Assembly: GCA_028671895.1 (NCBI GenBank)
Contig: CM053801.1
Span: forward strand, 10,639,375-10,703,374
Direction: 5' to 3'
Length of the DNA stretch: 64,000 nucleotides
Origin: Oenanthe sinensis
Taxonomy: Eukaryota; Streptophyta; Magnoliopsida; Apiales; Apiaceae
Within the stretch, counting starts at the first letter, position 1. Each line of letters begins with the position of its first letter. A model generated the notes under the pieces. That model did not search any database and was not told the origin of the DNA. It saw only the letters and a list, made by a program, of their open reading frames with translations. Below are positions 23,455 to 36,246 of this stretch, piece by piece. The translations under genes were made by a program, and so were the position numbers.

Positions 23455-24429
23455 CATACGTTGCAGTACGGATCTTTCTCAGCTTCTCTGTTATAATCTA
23501 CAACAAGTACATCTTGGATAGAAACTTGTACAGTTGGTCTTACCTCGTCTCACTAACTATGATTCACATGGCCTTTTGTTCATCACTTGCTTTTATTCTT
23601 GTTAATTTTTTTAAGATTGTTGAGCCCGTGACTATGTCTAAGGATCTTTATTTGAAGTCTGTTGTACCTATTGGTTTGCTTTATTCTCCCAGTCTTTGGT
23701 TATTTAATTCTGCTTATATATATTTATCTGTATCACTTATACAAATGCTGAAAGCTCTTATGCCTGTTGCTGTTTATTCTATTGGGGTTTTGTTTAAAAA
23801 AGAATTTTTTAAGTCTGATACTATGGTTAATATGATTTCTATATCTTTCGGTGTCGGGATAGCTGCTTATGGTGAGGCTAAGTTTGATGTTTTTGGAGTT
23901 ATTTTGCAATTAGGGGCTGTGGCATTTGAGGCTACTCGATTAGTTTTGATACAAATTTTATTGAATGCAAAGGGGGATTAAGTTGAATCCGATTACTTCG
24001 TTATATTATGTTGCGCTTTGTTGTTTGGTGCTTTTGTCGGTGCCTTGGTTTATTGTGGAGTTACCTGTGTTGATAGAGACTTCGAGTTTTCGTTTTGATT
24101 TCTTGGTTTTTGGGACGAATTCTGTTTGTGCATTTGCGTTGAATTTAGCTGTGTTTTTGCTTGTCGGGAAGACTTCAGCTTTGACTATGAATGTGGCTGG
24201 GGTTGTCAAGGATTGGTTGTTGATTGCGTTTTCTTGGTCTGTGATCAAGGATACGGTGACGGGGATTAATTTGGTTGGATATGGGCTGGCTTTCTTGGGT
24301 GTTGCGTATTATAATCACGCAAAGTTGCAGGACATGAAGGCAAATGAAGCACAGACTGATGAGGAAGCTGGGCGGTTGTTAGAAGAGAGTGGGGAAGATG
24401 CAGAACTAAAGAATGAGTCGGATAAATGA

Positions 24430-26361
24430 ATATTGCAAATACTTGTTATCACATTGTCATGTGACACAGAGCCAAGTGGTGAGTGAGGATGAGCAAACGA
24501 AGACTTGAGATCTCAAGGTCATCTGTTAGTTCTGTTAGTTGGTACGTGTTATGTAGGAGTTTTAAGTGTAGTGCTATTAAAATTTAATCTTTGTCATTTG
24601 GATGTCATCTAGAGGCCTGAGTTTGTAGTCTACTTATCTTCTATATTATATATGCAACTGAAAAAAGACTCCAGGCTTATTCTTCATATTTCCTTTACTC
24701 AACTGAAAGTATATTGTTCCTTCCTTCTTGTTATTTTGGTTGCTTGGCTGAGGAAAATGATACATTCTGATCATGGTTTTACCTTTCGGGCAATTGTGAT
24801 AATTGATATACAAAATAACATGACGTCCCTGGTACTGTAATCTTGTTCCAGTCTTTGATCATTTCAACCTTATAGTGAGTGTTTAATCTTCTCTGGGATG
24901 CATATTTACATTTGCCAATTTTAATTGAATTTGTGGTGGAATACTTGTAAACAAATACTTCAAAAACTCTACTGTAACAGGAAGATTTACCTGACATCAA
25001 TTGACCTACCCAACTGATAACTATCAAGTACAAACAATCACTGATTCTTGTTTGGTATGTCATATTAGCAGGACTCTGATATATCAGTTGAATGATCGAT
25101 AACACCTTTTAGCCCACTCGATAACTAATAAGTACAAACAGATGCCATATCAGTTGATATAGTTTATTTATATATTTATTAATCAAAGTTTTGAGTTGAT
25201 TCGAATCTTTGACTAGCCCGTGCTCTATAAATTGTATCATGATGAATAAAAAGGACCACAATCTATTTCGATTAGTCAACTGTATCGAGTACTTGCAATA
25301 CGATAATTAAGAAAAATTTACTATTTTGTTTTAACTTAAACTTTCTGTCCTTCCACTAAATGATATCGCACAAACAAGAGTGAAAGCAACTCGAAGATTT
25401 ATATCCATTCTTTCAAATAAAGGTTTATATGTTTTTTTGATTTGTGCAATTTGTATTTTGTGTGGCATGATAATATTCTACATACATAAAATGTTGTCAT
25501 CCCTCGCGTCTGGGCCAGATTAAAAATTCGATTCCTCTGTGGTCCTGTAACGAAGGACCTCTGGAGTCTCGACGCCATAGAATAATAGGCAACTCTATGA
25601 AGAAAGGGTGCGAATCAGCATCACTTGTAAAGTCCAGTTACTTTAATAGACTAGCACAGGGTCATGTGACATTGTGGTCCAGTATCTGCATGTTAAAATG
25701 CTAAAAATGGATACGCTGGTTGTCTGGTTGCTACCGTTCTATCCATTTAGAGGTATAATATACACTCAGATGTTCTTTAGGTACTAGGACTTTTTAAACC
25801 GCTTTTAATTCTACAGGGAGTGGGTAAAGTGTTGGATTAGGGACTGTTTAGTTGTGTTTAACAAATTTCTTAAATTAGCTTGAATATTAAAAAACAGAAC
25901 ATTGTATTAGTTTATGCTGCCATAACTAAACTAAACCACATATATCCGATATATCTCGTTCGAAAGTACACTGGAGTAGCCTTCTAATTTTGCGCCATGA
26001 AATCTTTATTTCCAAGAAATGTAGAGGTTTTGTGTAAATCTCTGCTGCTGGTGATATTAGAAACTCAAAATTCACGAAACTTATTCTTGTCATGAAAATG
26101 TATCTATAATACTTTTATTAGACAGTGAAGGAGTGCTGTTACTGTTTCATTACGGTTGAAAGTACAAGAAAGAGAAACTGTAAGAAGAGGAAGGTTGTGG
26201 AATATCACACACCTCCTGATTCACTCTATTGGTAAAAAGGAAAAGAACAAGACAACAAAACTCCAAACCATATCTAATGTACATGCTCGTCATCATCAGG
26301 TAAATAACATAGCTAGCTAGCTCGCACTTGCTATAGCTAGCCTTTTTATGTACTCTATTAA
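24430..26361. other. Intergenic region between translocator pseudogene and NPF gene
   Basis: Both neighbouring genes point their 3' ends here. I see no additional gene, RNA or clear transposon. The segment at about 26150-26361 probably contains the 3' untranslated region of the NPF gene. Confidence 0.5.
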
Positions 26362-29236
26362 CTAACACTTGTCCTCTGGAAGAATATTATTCTCCATGTT
26401 ATCCATCTCCACCACAGGCTTAGCCTTTTGTGGCTTGTACCATATTGCACATATTATGTATATCGCAAAGTTTATGGCACTAAGTATAGACAGAAGACCA
26501 TAGAAATAGTCCAGTCTTCCGAAGTTTATATTATCAGCAAGCCATCCATGTCCATCGCTAGTTCCTGTCACCTTCTTTACAACTGAGACCAAGAAACTAC
26601 TCAAGAAAAACCCGAGAGAGAGCGTGGTGAGGAACAGACCAGTGCTCATTGTTTTCATTCCTTTAGGTGATTGAGTTATGAAAAAATCAAGCTGACCCGT
26701 GTAAATGAAAGCTTCCCCAGAACCCACAAGAAAGAATTGTGGGATCAGCCAAAACACACTTATCGGCAGAGCTGGAGTGTGAGGCCCAGAATCACTTGCA
26801 ACAGACAATCTTTTCATCTCAACTAGTGCTGCGGCAGCCATTCCTATAGTGGACATGATCAGGCCTACTGCAATACTTTGTAAACTACTGAAACCTGGGG
26901 GATAAAAGTTATGTTATATATGGCAACAATAGTAAAAAAATACATAGACAAGGGTTCATATTTTGGAACAAGGATGTCAAGTTGTACCTGGTTTTCCTTT
27001 CCATTTCTTCCAGAGTGGCATGATAACTCGGTCATTGAATGCAAGCGTAATCAAGATGGCTGCCACAAAGAAGACAGTAAGTGAGCCTGCTGGAATCTGG
27101 AAATTTCCCATATACCTATCCATGGTGGATGCTTGCTGAACTGAGAAGGTGATCATTTGAGCATATGCAGTCCAGAATATGATGGTTGTGGCCCAAATTG
27201 GTAGTAGTCTTGCCATCATTTTCACTTCCTCCACCCTTGTTACTGAGCATAGTTTCCATGGATTTGGAGGAGAATTAGGGCAACTTTTATCAAAGTCTCC
27301 CTCAGCAACTATTGCAGCCTTATCCAAGAAACTACAGAAACACAAAGAATATATATAATCAGCCAACATCGTACTATTATTAATCAAGCTTATGCAAGAT
27401 GTGCATATCTAAAATTCAAAATAAAAATTATGATTTATGGAGAAAGCTTACCGGAACTGATCTGTGTGATGAATCCTGGAAGCTTCGGGAGAATCCTCAT
27501 ATAAGAAACTAAAATTGTAAGGAAGCTCTAACTTCCTCTTACTTATAGCAGCTACAATAACTTGGAATATGCAAACTATGGGACTTCCAACACTTTTCTT
27601 ATACCTGTATCTTTTACTTCCCGAGAAAAATATCAGGATTGCTACTATCATTGCGACAGAACAAAGCCCGTATCCCAAGCTTCGGTCCACTTCATCTTGT
27701 AGGTACACAAGAACGGTGACTGCCATCAAAGTTCCCATGCTAATAAAAAAGAAAAACCTGTTGAAGAAAAATGCTCTTTGGGCCTTTTCCTTCTCATTAT
27801 TCTCATCAAATTGATCAGTTCCAAATCCAGAAACACTAGACTTTAGTCCACCAGTCCCTAGAGCAATTAAGTACAAAGAAAGGTATAGAGCCCCCATTTG
27901 GAATCCATTAGCCTGTTTGCAGTTATTCTGATCAGTATCATGGCAAGGTGGTGGGCGAAATTGTCGCAGTTTGGTTGATAATGCTAATGCACCAGTACCC
28001 TGAAACATCACATAATCATATACTTAACATATCAAAGCATGTTTGAGGATAAGATAAGTAAATATAAGTTAGAGTCAACTATGGCTCACCAGTGTTTGGA
28101 TTAATGCAAAGATTGCGATGGTCTTGTATCTGCCAAGGAAAGAGTCAGCTAAAAAGCCTCCAAGTAAACACAGAAGAAATGATGTGCCCATAAAATCTGT
28201 AACAATGTTGGCCGAAGCTGCACTAGGAACGTGCATTACTCCACCCAAGTATGTCACAAGGTTTACAGCAATTCCCATCGTTGAAAGCCTCTCACATATT
28301 TCAATGCCTGTATAATTCAATAAGAATCAGAAATTATTGGTCTCAGTAAGTTTTCAAGAAACATATTTTTATATTCACATGTCCAGCTTTCTTCGCTAAA
28401 TTAAAGCAAGGATAGATTCACTAGAAAAGAACATAAATCAGTCAAGAATATGTTAAATCCAAAATTTCTTGATTCCCAGATACTACTAGATAGTAGGTCC
28501 TTGAAAAAGGCTCGGGGAATGAGAATCTTGACAGTTAACATAAATTAGCGTATCAGAATATCTGGCATAAAGTTTTAACCAGAGAATGAATGTCATGAAG
28601 AAAGTAATATATTGGGGTTTGATCTATAAGGTCCCACTAATTTTTCCACCCCTAAAGAAGGGAGGTAACAGAATAGAGATTAATGAATTTTAAACAAAGA
28701 AGGATAAAGTGATAACATCTTGGACCATCATTATAAGTTTTGACCAAGTACACATCTGCTCCTGAAAATTCTGATAGGGTTATGAATCTTGTCCATGAAG
28801 TATCTTCATCACTTCCATGTTAATTTTGAAGAGTGAGTGCGGCGTGGATGATTAAAATGCACTTCAGCAAATATCTTATCCTATCATCATGAACATGAAG
28901 TTTTGAGATTTAAACAACTTTGTATGTTCAATGCACATTTAGTTCCAAAACAACTTAGGAATGTTTAATGCACATTAATTCCTAAAAGATTATTAGGTTA
29001 GTGAATCAAATGAACAAACCTAGTATAAGTGCAGCAGGCACCCAACCACCTGTTTTAGACCTATCAGCTGGGTATCCCTTATAGTCTACAGCATCGGGAA
29101 CCGTCAAACTCATCTTCTCATCCTGAGAGATTGAGACAAGAAGTTGTATATATATTAGATAGCCAGTGAGTAGTGACAATAATAATATCATATGATCAGC
29201 TCGTGATAAATAATGAGGTAGTAGTAAACTAACCAT
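26362..29236 (-). CDS. NPF6.2: NRT1/PTR family transporter, NPF6.2-like (NRT1.4 type)
   Basis: Proton-coupled nitrate/peptide-family carrier of the plasma membrane; the NPF6.2 type is a low-affinity nitrate transporter known for petiole storage. Six exons: 29236-29234 (start ATG only), 29122-29020, 28307-28090, 27999-27452, 27331-26988 and 26894-26362, giving about 582 residues with matching phases. The protein begins M-DEKMSLTVPDAVDYKG. The proton-coupling ExxER motif is EICER at residues 38-42. FLGRYKTIAIF has a threonine (T98) at the place of the regulatory Thr101 of NRT1.1. The stretch FWTAYAQMITFSVQQASTM has Tyr where NRT1.1 has its nitrate-binding His, as in NPF6.2. About twelve hydrophobic segments are present. 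If the tiny first exon is wrong, the start would be the ATG at 29113, losing four residues. No lesion seen. Confidence 0.93.
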
Positions 29237-29356
29237 TTCTCCAACTCCCGATAGGAAAGAAGAGCCTTGAATACGTGACAAGGAAATTCAAAAACTACTA
29301 GCTAGGTGATGTTTCTTCTTCCTTTCTTACCTGTATGACTTAGGAGAGATTTGCTC

Positions 29357-29365
29357 TTTATATAG
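29357..29365 (-). promoter_or_regulatory. TATA box of the NPF6.2-like gene
   Basis: The minus strand reads CTATATAAA here, about 120 bases upstream of the proposed start codon. This allows a leader of roughly 90 bases. No other strong TATA-like word lies closer to the gene. Confidence 0.55.
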
Positions 29366-31169
29366 GCAAATATTGGTAACATAAAGTGAATCTCCACTAC
29401 CAGCTTGGGACAGACACTGTTTGGAAGAGATTAGGCCTACCGCATTTTTGCATTGAAAGTTTAGCCTATGTACATTCTTATAAAAAATATAGAACTACAA
29501 TAATAAGAAAACCACAAGGTGATGTTGATTTGTGTATTGAAAGCTATAGAATTATGGGGCATGCATTAATGGCTTAATGCAATAGCAAATAGCTTGTTTA
29601 CCATCTCTAATAACTTCTATGGTAAGGATTTATTATGGAGTTGTGAACCACATTTCTACGCCATGTCTTTTAAGTTTTGAGTGCTTTTTTTGCCTCACAA
29701 ATAACAGCTTTGAACCCTTTCACTTCCTTTTCGAAATCGGCCATACTGGAAAATATAAGAAGGGTCAAACAACACTAGCCTGATCACACAATTTAAAGGC
29801 CTTGTAAGATTTCGACACGAAATACGTGTTATTACAGAGCCCGTATATCTTTTTGAATTGAATTGTCAATTTCAAGAACGTGTGAGGGCGGTTGTTTTGT
29901 CTTAACTCTTAATAGTTAATACTGTATTTATCAAGGTAATGTCAATTTGGCCAACTTATAAAGTAAATGGTCAGCAATTTTGTGTAGAAACTTCCCGCTC
30001 GATTTTTCAAGAATACTACATGATAAGCACAATTTCTTTTTCATTGTTATTCCTTCAGTGCATCATATTCACGTTTACCTCAGAGAAGTGATACAAACAG
30101 TTCAATAAATTTGTAATTTTGTCCCTATTTTTACAGCAAGCTCAGTGTTAGCTTTGTAAATTCTAGTAGATATAACTGCATATCTATCCTGTCCCCCTCC
30201 CCCTCCAACAGTCATTCTGTGGGAATACTTGTAAAGTTAGAAAACGAAAGTGATCGAAAGCGGTTATTTATCTCAAACTTTGTAATAGCATGATTGTTGT
30301 TCTCCAACAAGACACTTTGATAACATTCATCTGCACTTAATAGCTCAGCATCTTTATAATTTATTTAGGTATACATATATTCTTAGATATCTGAGTTAGT
30401 ACAAGTGGTCGCGATTATCATAAGTAACCTTATAATTCATGGCCAGAAACATAAGTCAGCTTGGTGGGGTTGTCTTTCATTTTGTTCATCCCTTTTATCA
30501 TCCAAAGAACACCCATAAATTGTCATTACGAAAAATAGAATCAAATAAGTGGAGAGTTGAAAACATCTCATTATGTCATAATCTTATAGCAAAAAATAAA
30601 ATGCTTTCTTTCTTGCTAGCTCTCATTTTTCACTAGTTTCATATAACTAAGCTAAAGTGCTCTCACTCTCACTTCACATGCACATACATGGCATTAGCAT
30701 GTGTATTATTAGGTGTATATAGTTGATAATGCACCAGCACACTAAGAATGCCCATCAACCACTACAGCAACATAGAACATGAGCAAGTATCCCTAGTCCC
30801 TGCTGCATATAAAAGAACTGTTTAAAATCCCATCTTTAAAAGTCATTCTTATTTGCATGATCTTTAATTTCTCCCTGTTCCCCCCACTACTATTTTCTTA
30901 AACATATATTACAAGTTTTTTCTCCAAATGTATATATTAGAGTAGTTGCTTGATAAGCTCCCAGCACAAGGGAGAAGTATCTTTATAAAATCGAAAGCAG
31001 TGCTTCCACTAATTCATGATATTCTTTTTTCATACAATCAAAATTCGTTTAATTATCCATCTAAAAGTTTTAGCATCAATATATTCTTCGTATTAATATC
31101 ACTTTCACTTGTCTTCCATTCACACACACCGACACACTAAATCACATGCATTGCCATATGGTAAGTAAT

Positions 31170-31272
31170 TGGTTGATTTGGCCTGTTTAACATATTTTAT
31201 AAATAATTTATAAGTTTAAAAATGTATGTATTTTCCAACTTATAAGCCGCTTATAAGAACAGCCAAACACCA
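31170..31272. mobile_element. Very short MITE-like repeat, about 103 bp
   Basis: The left end reads GGCCTGTTTAACATATTTTA then TAAATAATTTATAAGTT. The complement of the right end reads GGTGTTTGGCTGTTCTTATA then AGCGGCTTATAAGTT. It is related in its ends to the element at 20168-20376. No reliable target duplication was found. Confidence 0.5.
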
Positions 31273-33063
31273 TAATATAGGTCGTTCTCGGTGGAATCAA
31301 TTGGCCACAAAAGTGTCAATTTTAATATGAATTTGTATGTATATTTATATTTCGCTAGGAAATCAAGAAAGAAAAAAGTACTTCTTGCTCTCTTCTTAGT
31401 AATTTTGTTAGATATAACCTGTTTCTTCAAATATATATATAAATCGATTCATAAACTTATATGTTCTAATTTATAAAATTGAAAGTTGTTCCGGACATCC
31501 GATATAAAAAAAATACCCTTATAAAATTAAAAATTGTATGCATTTTATCCAAATAAATTTGTTATCAGGAACCTCAAACATGCTCTCGTTAGTCGTTACA
31601 ATGCTTATATTGATGTACATGTACCATTAATCTTCTTCTCTTAATAAAAATACAGACAAACAAATCAGAGTGTCGTATATATACTAGTACCTTGACACTG
31701 TTATCGATAACACATCTTGTACGGGTGAATATGGTATTTTTGATGCGCCAACTAGTCTAGATTTACAAATATTCTGGTCCTTTACAAGTCTTTACTAACA
31801 AGACTTGTATGTTATATGTTAAATTTATCAGCATAAAATGTATAAATGTAGATAATTAGCTATGGGTTTTAGCATGGGTTGATAAACCAGTGAAATAAAG
31901 TTAAACGTACCTTAAGATTCGGCTATGAAATAACACTGAAGAAGACCGATATATATGCATCAGTTTTCACTTTCTTTAGCAGCTATGGCTACTTGAGTCT
32001 TGAGGTATAACGGGCCATTTGTCCCATTCAACTGTGTGTAATCACTAGTGTGTTGTGTGTATATAAAAACCGGTTACTAGTCAATATAAAATTTAATCTT
32101 ATGCCAATTTATTTTGATCCCTTGATTTGTGATATTACAGTACCATCAAATATTCCACTTAATATATATTTTTTGATTAATCATCTGTTACATTCTCAAA
32201 TTTATAATATAATAACAATATAATATAGTATTTGTATAAAGAATCTGAGATATATCTTTTCCTGAATATTGAATAAAATGCATCTTTGTATTAAATTTAA
32301 TATAATATTACCTTGAATGTATTGCATATTCCTTATTCTCTTGTTATAAATAATTATTTTATCAAATTTGACATTCACTACTATTCCGGTTATACTGACA
32401 AATCTATACTGCAAGCCTGCAACAGTGCAACTGGTCTTTCCACACGCGTAGACTAGTACGTAGTATGAAAGTATGAATTTCTATGAACGGGACAGAGCTA
32501 ATATATAATCTCGGGTATCTAGCATTTCTCTGAGAAAAATGTTAAATACCCAAAAATTCTAAAAATTATCCAAAATATTGAGAATTATTATGTGTGTAAT
32601 TGATAATTTTTTTAATAATAATATAAGATCCCGCGTACATATATATACGTTCATGAATTAAAATAACACACGTATCATGCCACATCATTTGGTAAAAAGA
32701 TTTGGAACAATTTTTTTGATGCCTAACATTACTCTTAGTCTTGTAATAATCTCTCACAGATGACATGGGATGATCTTTTCCATTAATCACAAATCCCTTA
32801 ATTTACCCGTATCTAATATTCTATACTATATATAATCCCTACCATAATTGTATTATTACAGTATTAAGTGTCCATCATATCCTACTCTATTCACTATTTC
32901 CCATTTATAATTCGTAACTCCATAATTGAATTATCTATATGGTGCATATGTGGTATTTATGGATCACTCGAATATCTAAAAATCGATATACTTCAACCTT
33001 CTTTTTCTTAGTAAAAAATTATAAATAATCATATTTGATCTTCTATATTTGTCAAACTAATAA

Positions 33064-33477
33064 GGGTTCGCTCGGATTGAAATCAGGTATCGGGTTAAGG
33101 TGGTATGGGGATGAAGTATGTGTTTGGTGGAATGGATTTTTTAATTTAATATATTTTTTAATAAATAAAAATATATATGCAGTTAATATGAAAAACAAAT
33201 CACTATTATTTATTAAATATTAAACAAAAACATTATAAATTTTTTATTTTAAAAATTAACATGTAATTCTATAAACAAAGATAAAAATAATAATTTTTTA
33301 ATTTAATTTCTCATACCCCATCTCATATTCACCTCCCCCTAAGGTATCAAAAACCCATATCTTATGGATTTGATGTATGAGTTTTAAAATTAAAAATTTT
33401 CAACAAAACAACATGCATGAGTTTATAATGGAGAAAACTCATACCTGATACCTAGAACTCACGAATCAAACGACCCA
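33064..33477. mobile_element. Tourist-like (PIF/Harbinger-type) MITE, 414 bp, second copy
   Basis: Left end GGGTTCGCTCGGATTG and complemented right end TGGGTCGTTTGATTCG are inverted repeats. TAA lies on both sides (33061-33063 and 33478-33480), the preferred PIF/Harbinger target. Internal blocks (CTCATATTCACCTCCCCCTA, AGGTATCAAAAACCCATA, GTATGAGTTTTAAAATT) correspond to those in the copy at 6540-6928, though the two have diverged. Confidence 0.82.
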
Positions 33478-35439
33478 TAAACCTCTTATATATAATTTTA
33501 CATATATATAGATAATACTAATGTACTTCCCTTTATTTAAAATTTTACGTAATAATTATAGAAAACTATCTCAGCTCATGTCTAAGAAATCTTATCAATC
33601 AAATCCTCTAAATAATTACTCCGTAGGTCCGTATTACCCCTGTTGTGCAGAGGCATGCACTTTTTCTAGTGAGATCTGATTTTCTTCTGACTTTGTAGCG
33701 ACATGTAACTTGCAAGTATGCTTTATGTCAAGTTTATGGATCTTAAACTTTTAACAATATATGAACGGGGGGCATATGTAATTGGATATTTGGATATATT
33801 ATTAACTCCATCCTGGCCTCCTGGGTAGAGAATAATTCAGGAGTTATCCAAATGATGTCTCGAAATCTTGGGTTCAATTCTTTAAATTCTGGCCGTTTAG
33901 GATATTTTTTATAAGTTGAAAGAATATGTTTTTTATTTTGTATAAATTATTTAATAGGAATCCCAAGCAGACTCAATCCTGTTCATTCTTTATACGGAAT
34001 ATGTTTTCTGTAAATTTTGCGTATATTAAAATGTATGTACAAATTATCTAAAAAAATATGTATGTTACATAATTTAATTTAATATATATAATAATAAAGT
34101 ACCAATTATGTTGCTAGAAAGTTCGGTGTGGATTATCAACACGGAGGCCACTCTTCTATCAGTATTCACAGTGCGTACAGATCTATTTTTGTGGGGTGTG
34201 TATGGGTCTGCGCATAATCTTATTGCTAATGCCGGACAAGTAATGCTGTAATGCAACATATATATGTGTGTGTATATATTGTATATGAATCATTTGAAAG
34301 TTCACTCAATAATTGAGAAATAGATATGTCAACACTGCATGTGGATTGTGGATTGTGGATTGTGGATCGCGGGTACTTTTCAGCTTCCATTTTAATCATA
34401 TCTAGAGTTGGGGACAATAAATTTAACAGGAAGTTCTCGCTTTCTGCTCATCTAAATATCACTACTATATTACAAATATGGGCAAATGAATGCATGTACT
34501 AGCCTAGATAATACTACTATATATCACTACATGAGTTAACCTGCACCAAGAAGTAAATAATTTTAGTTTTAAATTATCTAATTTTAGTCGTTAGGAAAAT
34601 TAGTAACTTTAAATATAAAATACAAATAAATTAAAAAATACCTCAAATATGAGCCAGAGGGACAGAGGGCTGTAAAGCTAACTCCAAAATAAAGGATCAT
34701 AAAAGACAATTAACTTTTATCTTAATTCATACCTTTATTAGCAAACGTATCCGTTGCACGATTTTCCTCTCTCTAATAATGACATCCTTTGTACATATAA
34801 TGGGAGGACAAATGGATGCATATTGAGTCATTTTAATCAAATTTATTTGTGAGTCATTTTATTCATATGAAATGACAGTTATACTCCTACATTAAAAATG
34901 CATATTATTATATTGATGGTGTGAATTGAATGTATGTCTTTCTTGTTTAATAACTTTAATATACAAGTTAAAAACAATGCATTGAACTATAAGACACATA
35001 TAATTCTATTTTATAATTTTTTAACGGCATGTTTATATGCACTAATAATTACTATAATATATTTTTTGACTCTTTATTTAATTTTCATTTATAGTAAAAT
35101 GATTGTTTTATTCCTGTCATTTGTATAATCTCAGGGACGAAACCAATAAATATTCATATAGGGCGTCAATTTTTTTTACAATCATTTATAGAATAATATT
35201 TTCAATGGATCAAAATTTAAAATTAAATTCTACGTTCATTTAAATCACAAAATCCATCTATAATTGAATTAGTGCTAAAACTCATGAATATTTCTCTTTT
35301 TTATAGATAAATTAATAAGCATAAAATTAAAATAATTGGTATGTACATAAGAAATTTTTTAAATAAATACTTGGATTATGATATATGAATTGATGATTTG
35401 ACAGTGTTCACTTACACATTGTGTTCGTCTGTTTAATCT

Positions 35440-36123
35440 TGTTTTCCCAGTTACACAAGTAGAATAGGGGTTGAATACTTGTGTGCTCTTTTTGCCTGAT
35501 TAAAATCAACTCAATATGAATTAAAGTTTTGAATTAAGAACAAAGATCAAACACAAAGATATGAATGAATACTGTTTGTATTATTGATGAGTAAATATAA
35601 ACTCTCTTAGGGTGTACATAAACCCTAACAGCTTCTCTGTATTTCTTACAACAACTATCTCTATCTCTATGTTCTTACAAAAGTTTTCAACTTCAATCAC
35701 TCAAAATACAATTAAGTTACATAGAGTGTTTAAATAGAGAGCTGCCTATCAACTAATAACAGAATATCAAATTACAATATGAATAAAATTCCTAATTATT
35801 AGTTGACAGTTTTCTTCTGAAATTCTCTTTCCTTCTCATAACATATCTGCAATATATTTCTCTTTATTGTCAAAGACTTTCCATTCATGCGATCATCTTC
35901 CAAATTTAGCTTCAACTTTATAGACTCTGAAAATGTTGAGACTCTGATGATCTTCAGTCTCTGACAGACTATAGACTCTGATAGTCTATAGTCTCTGATC
36001 ACCATGCTGACTATCTAGATTCTGATTATAAAAGTTAAGAGACTAGAAAGACTTATTACAAATAGACTATGCTAGACCCTGTTCTAGTATTTTGTACATC
36101 ATCAAATGAATATATTCCTAACA
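35440..36123 (-). mobile_element. 3' LTR (684 bp) of a minus-strand LTR retrotransposon, with polypurine tract
   Basis: On the minus strand the LTR begins TGTTAGGAATATATTCATTT and ends TGGGAAAACA. Just before it, at 36124-36138, is a polypurine tract (TAAATAGGGGGAGAC). Near the LTR end is CAAGTATTCAACCCCTATTC, a U5 block common in plant copia LTRs. The word AGACTCTGA/TCAGAGTCT recurs several times around 35920-36000. The matching 5' LTR is not in the window. Confidence 0.75.
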
Positions 36124-36246
36124 GTCTCCCCCTATTTATGCTTTATAAAATGTAAGCATAAATCAAAGTTTGATAATGTCAAAACTAAAAAATGAAACAA
36201 TTAATCTAGAACAGTATAAAAATTTATAAGGAAAAAGAATTACATC

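Larger units (their letters stand above)
22062..24429 (+). pseudogene. Sugar-phosphate/nucleotide-sugar translocator, broken by nested transposons and a frameshift
   Basis: The coding parts are 22062-22124 (MAKGGALSESVLKKILISYS plus Y) and 23460-24429, starting VAVRIFLSFSVIIYNKYIL. If joined across the insertion the reading frame matches the KT/TPT family exemplified by Arabidopsis At3g17430-type 'probable sugar phosphate/phosphate translocator', a membrane carrier with about ten helices. Hallmarks are VVPIGLLYSPSLWLFNSAYI, QMLKALMPVAVYSIGVLFKK and GKTSALTMNVAGVVKDWLLI. Two lesions are visible. A solo LTR sits after codon 21 (itself carrying a hAT element), duplicating CATAC. Also, a G run of five at 23972-23976 shifts the frame after NAKG; the downstream frame resumes GIKLNPITSLYY. 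Apart from these the coding sequence looks well kept, so inactivation seems recent. A functional paralog elsewhere is likely. A sequencing error could explain the G run, but not the insertion. Confidence 0.9.
29366..35439. other. Gene-poor AT-rich region with MITEs
   Basis: No gene is recognisable. It contains a short TTATAAG-type MITE at about 31170-31272, a Tourist-like MITE at 33064-33477, a partial copy of the TTATAAGTT repeat near 33888-33960, and a small GTGGATT tandem near 34340-34367. Open frames here are short and lack known motifs. Confidence 0.5.

Noticed and set aside
25500..25700. More GC-rich patch with CCTCGCGTCTGGGCCAGATT
   Set aside because: Looked tRNA- or LTR-like at first, but no tRNA arms, terminal repeats or coding frame could be assembled.
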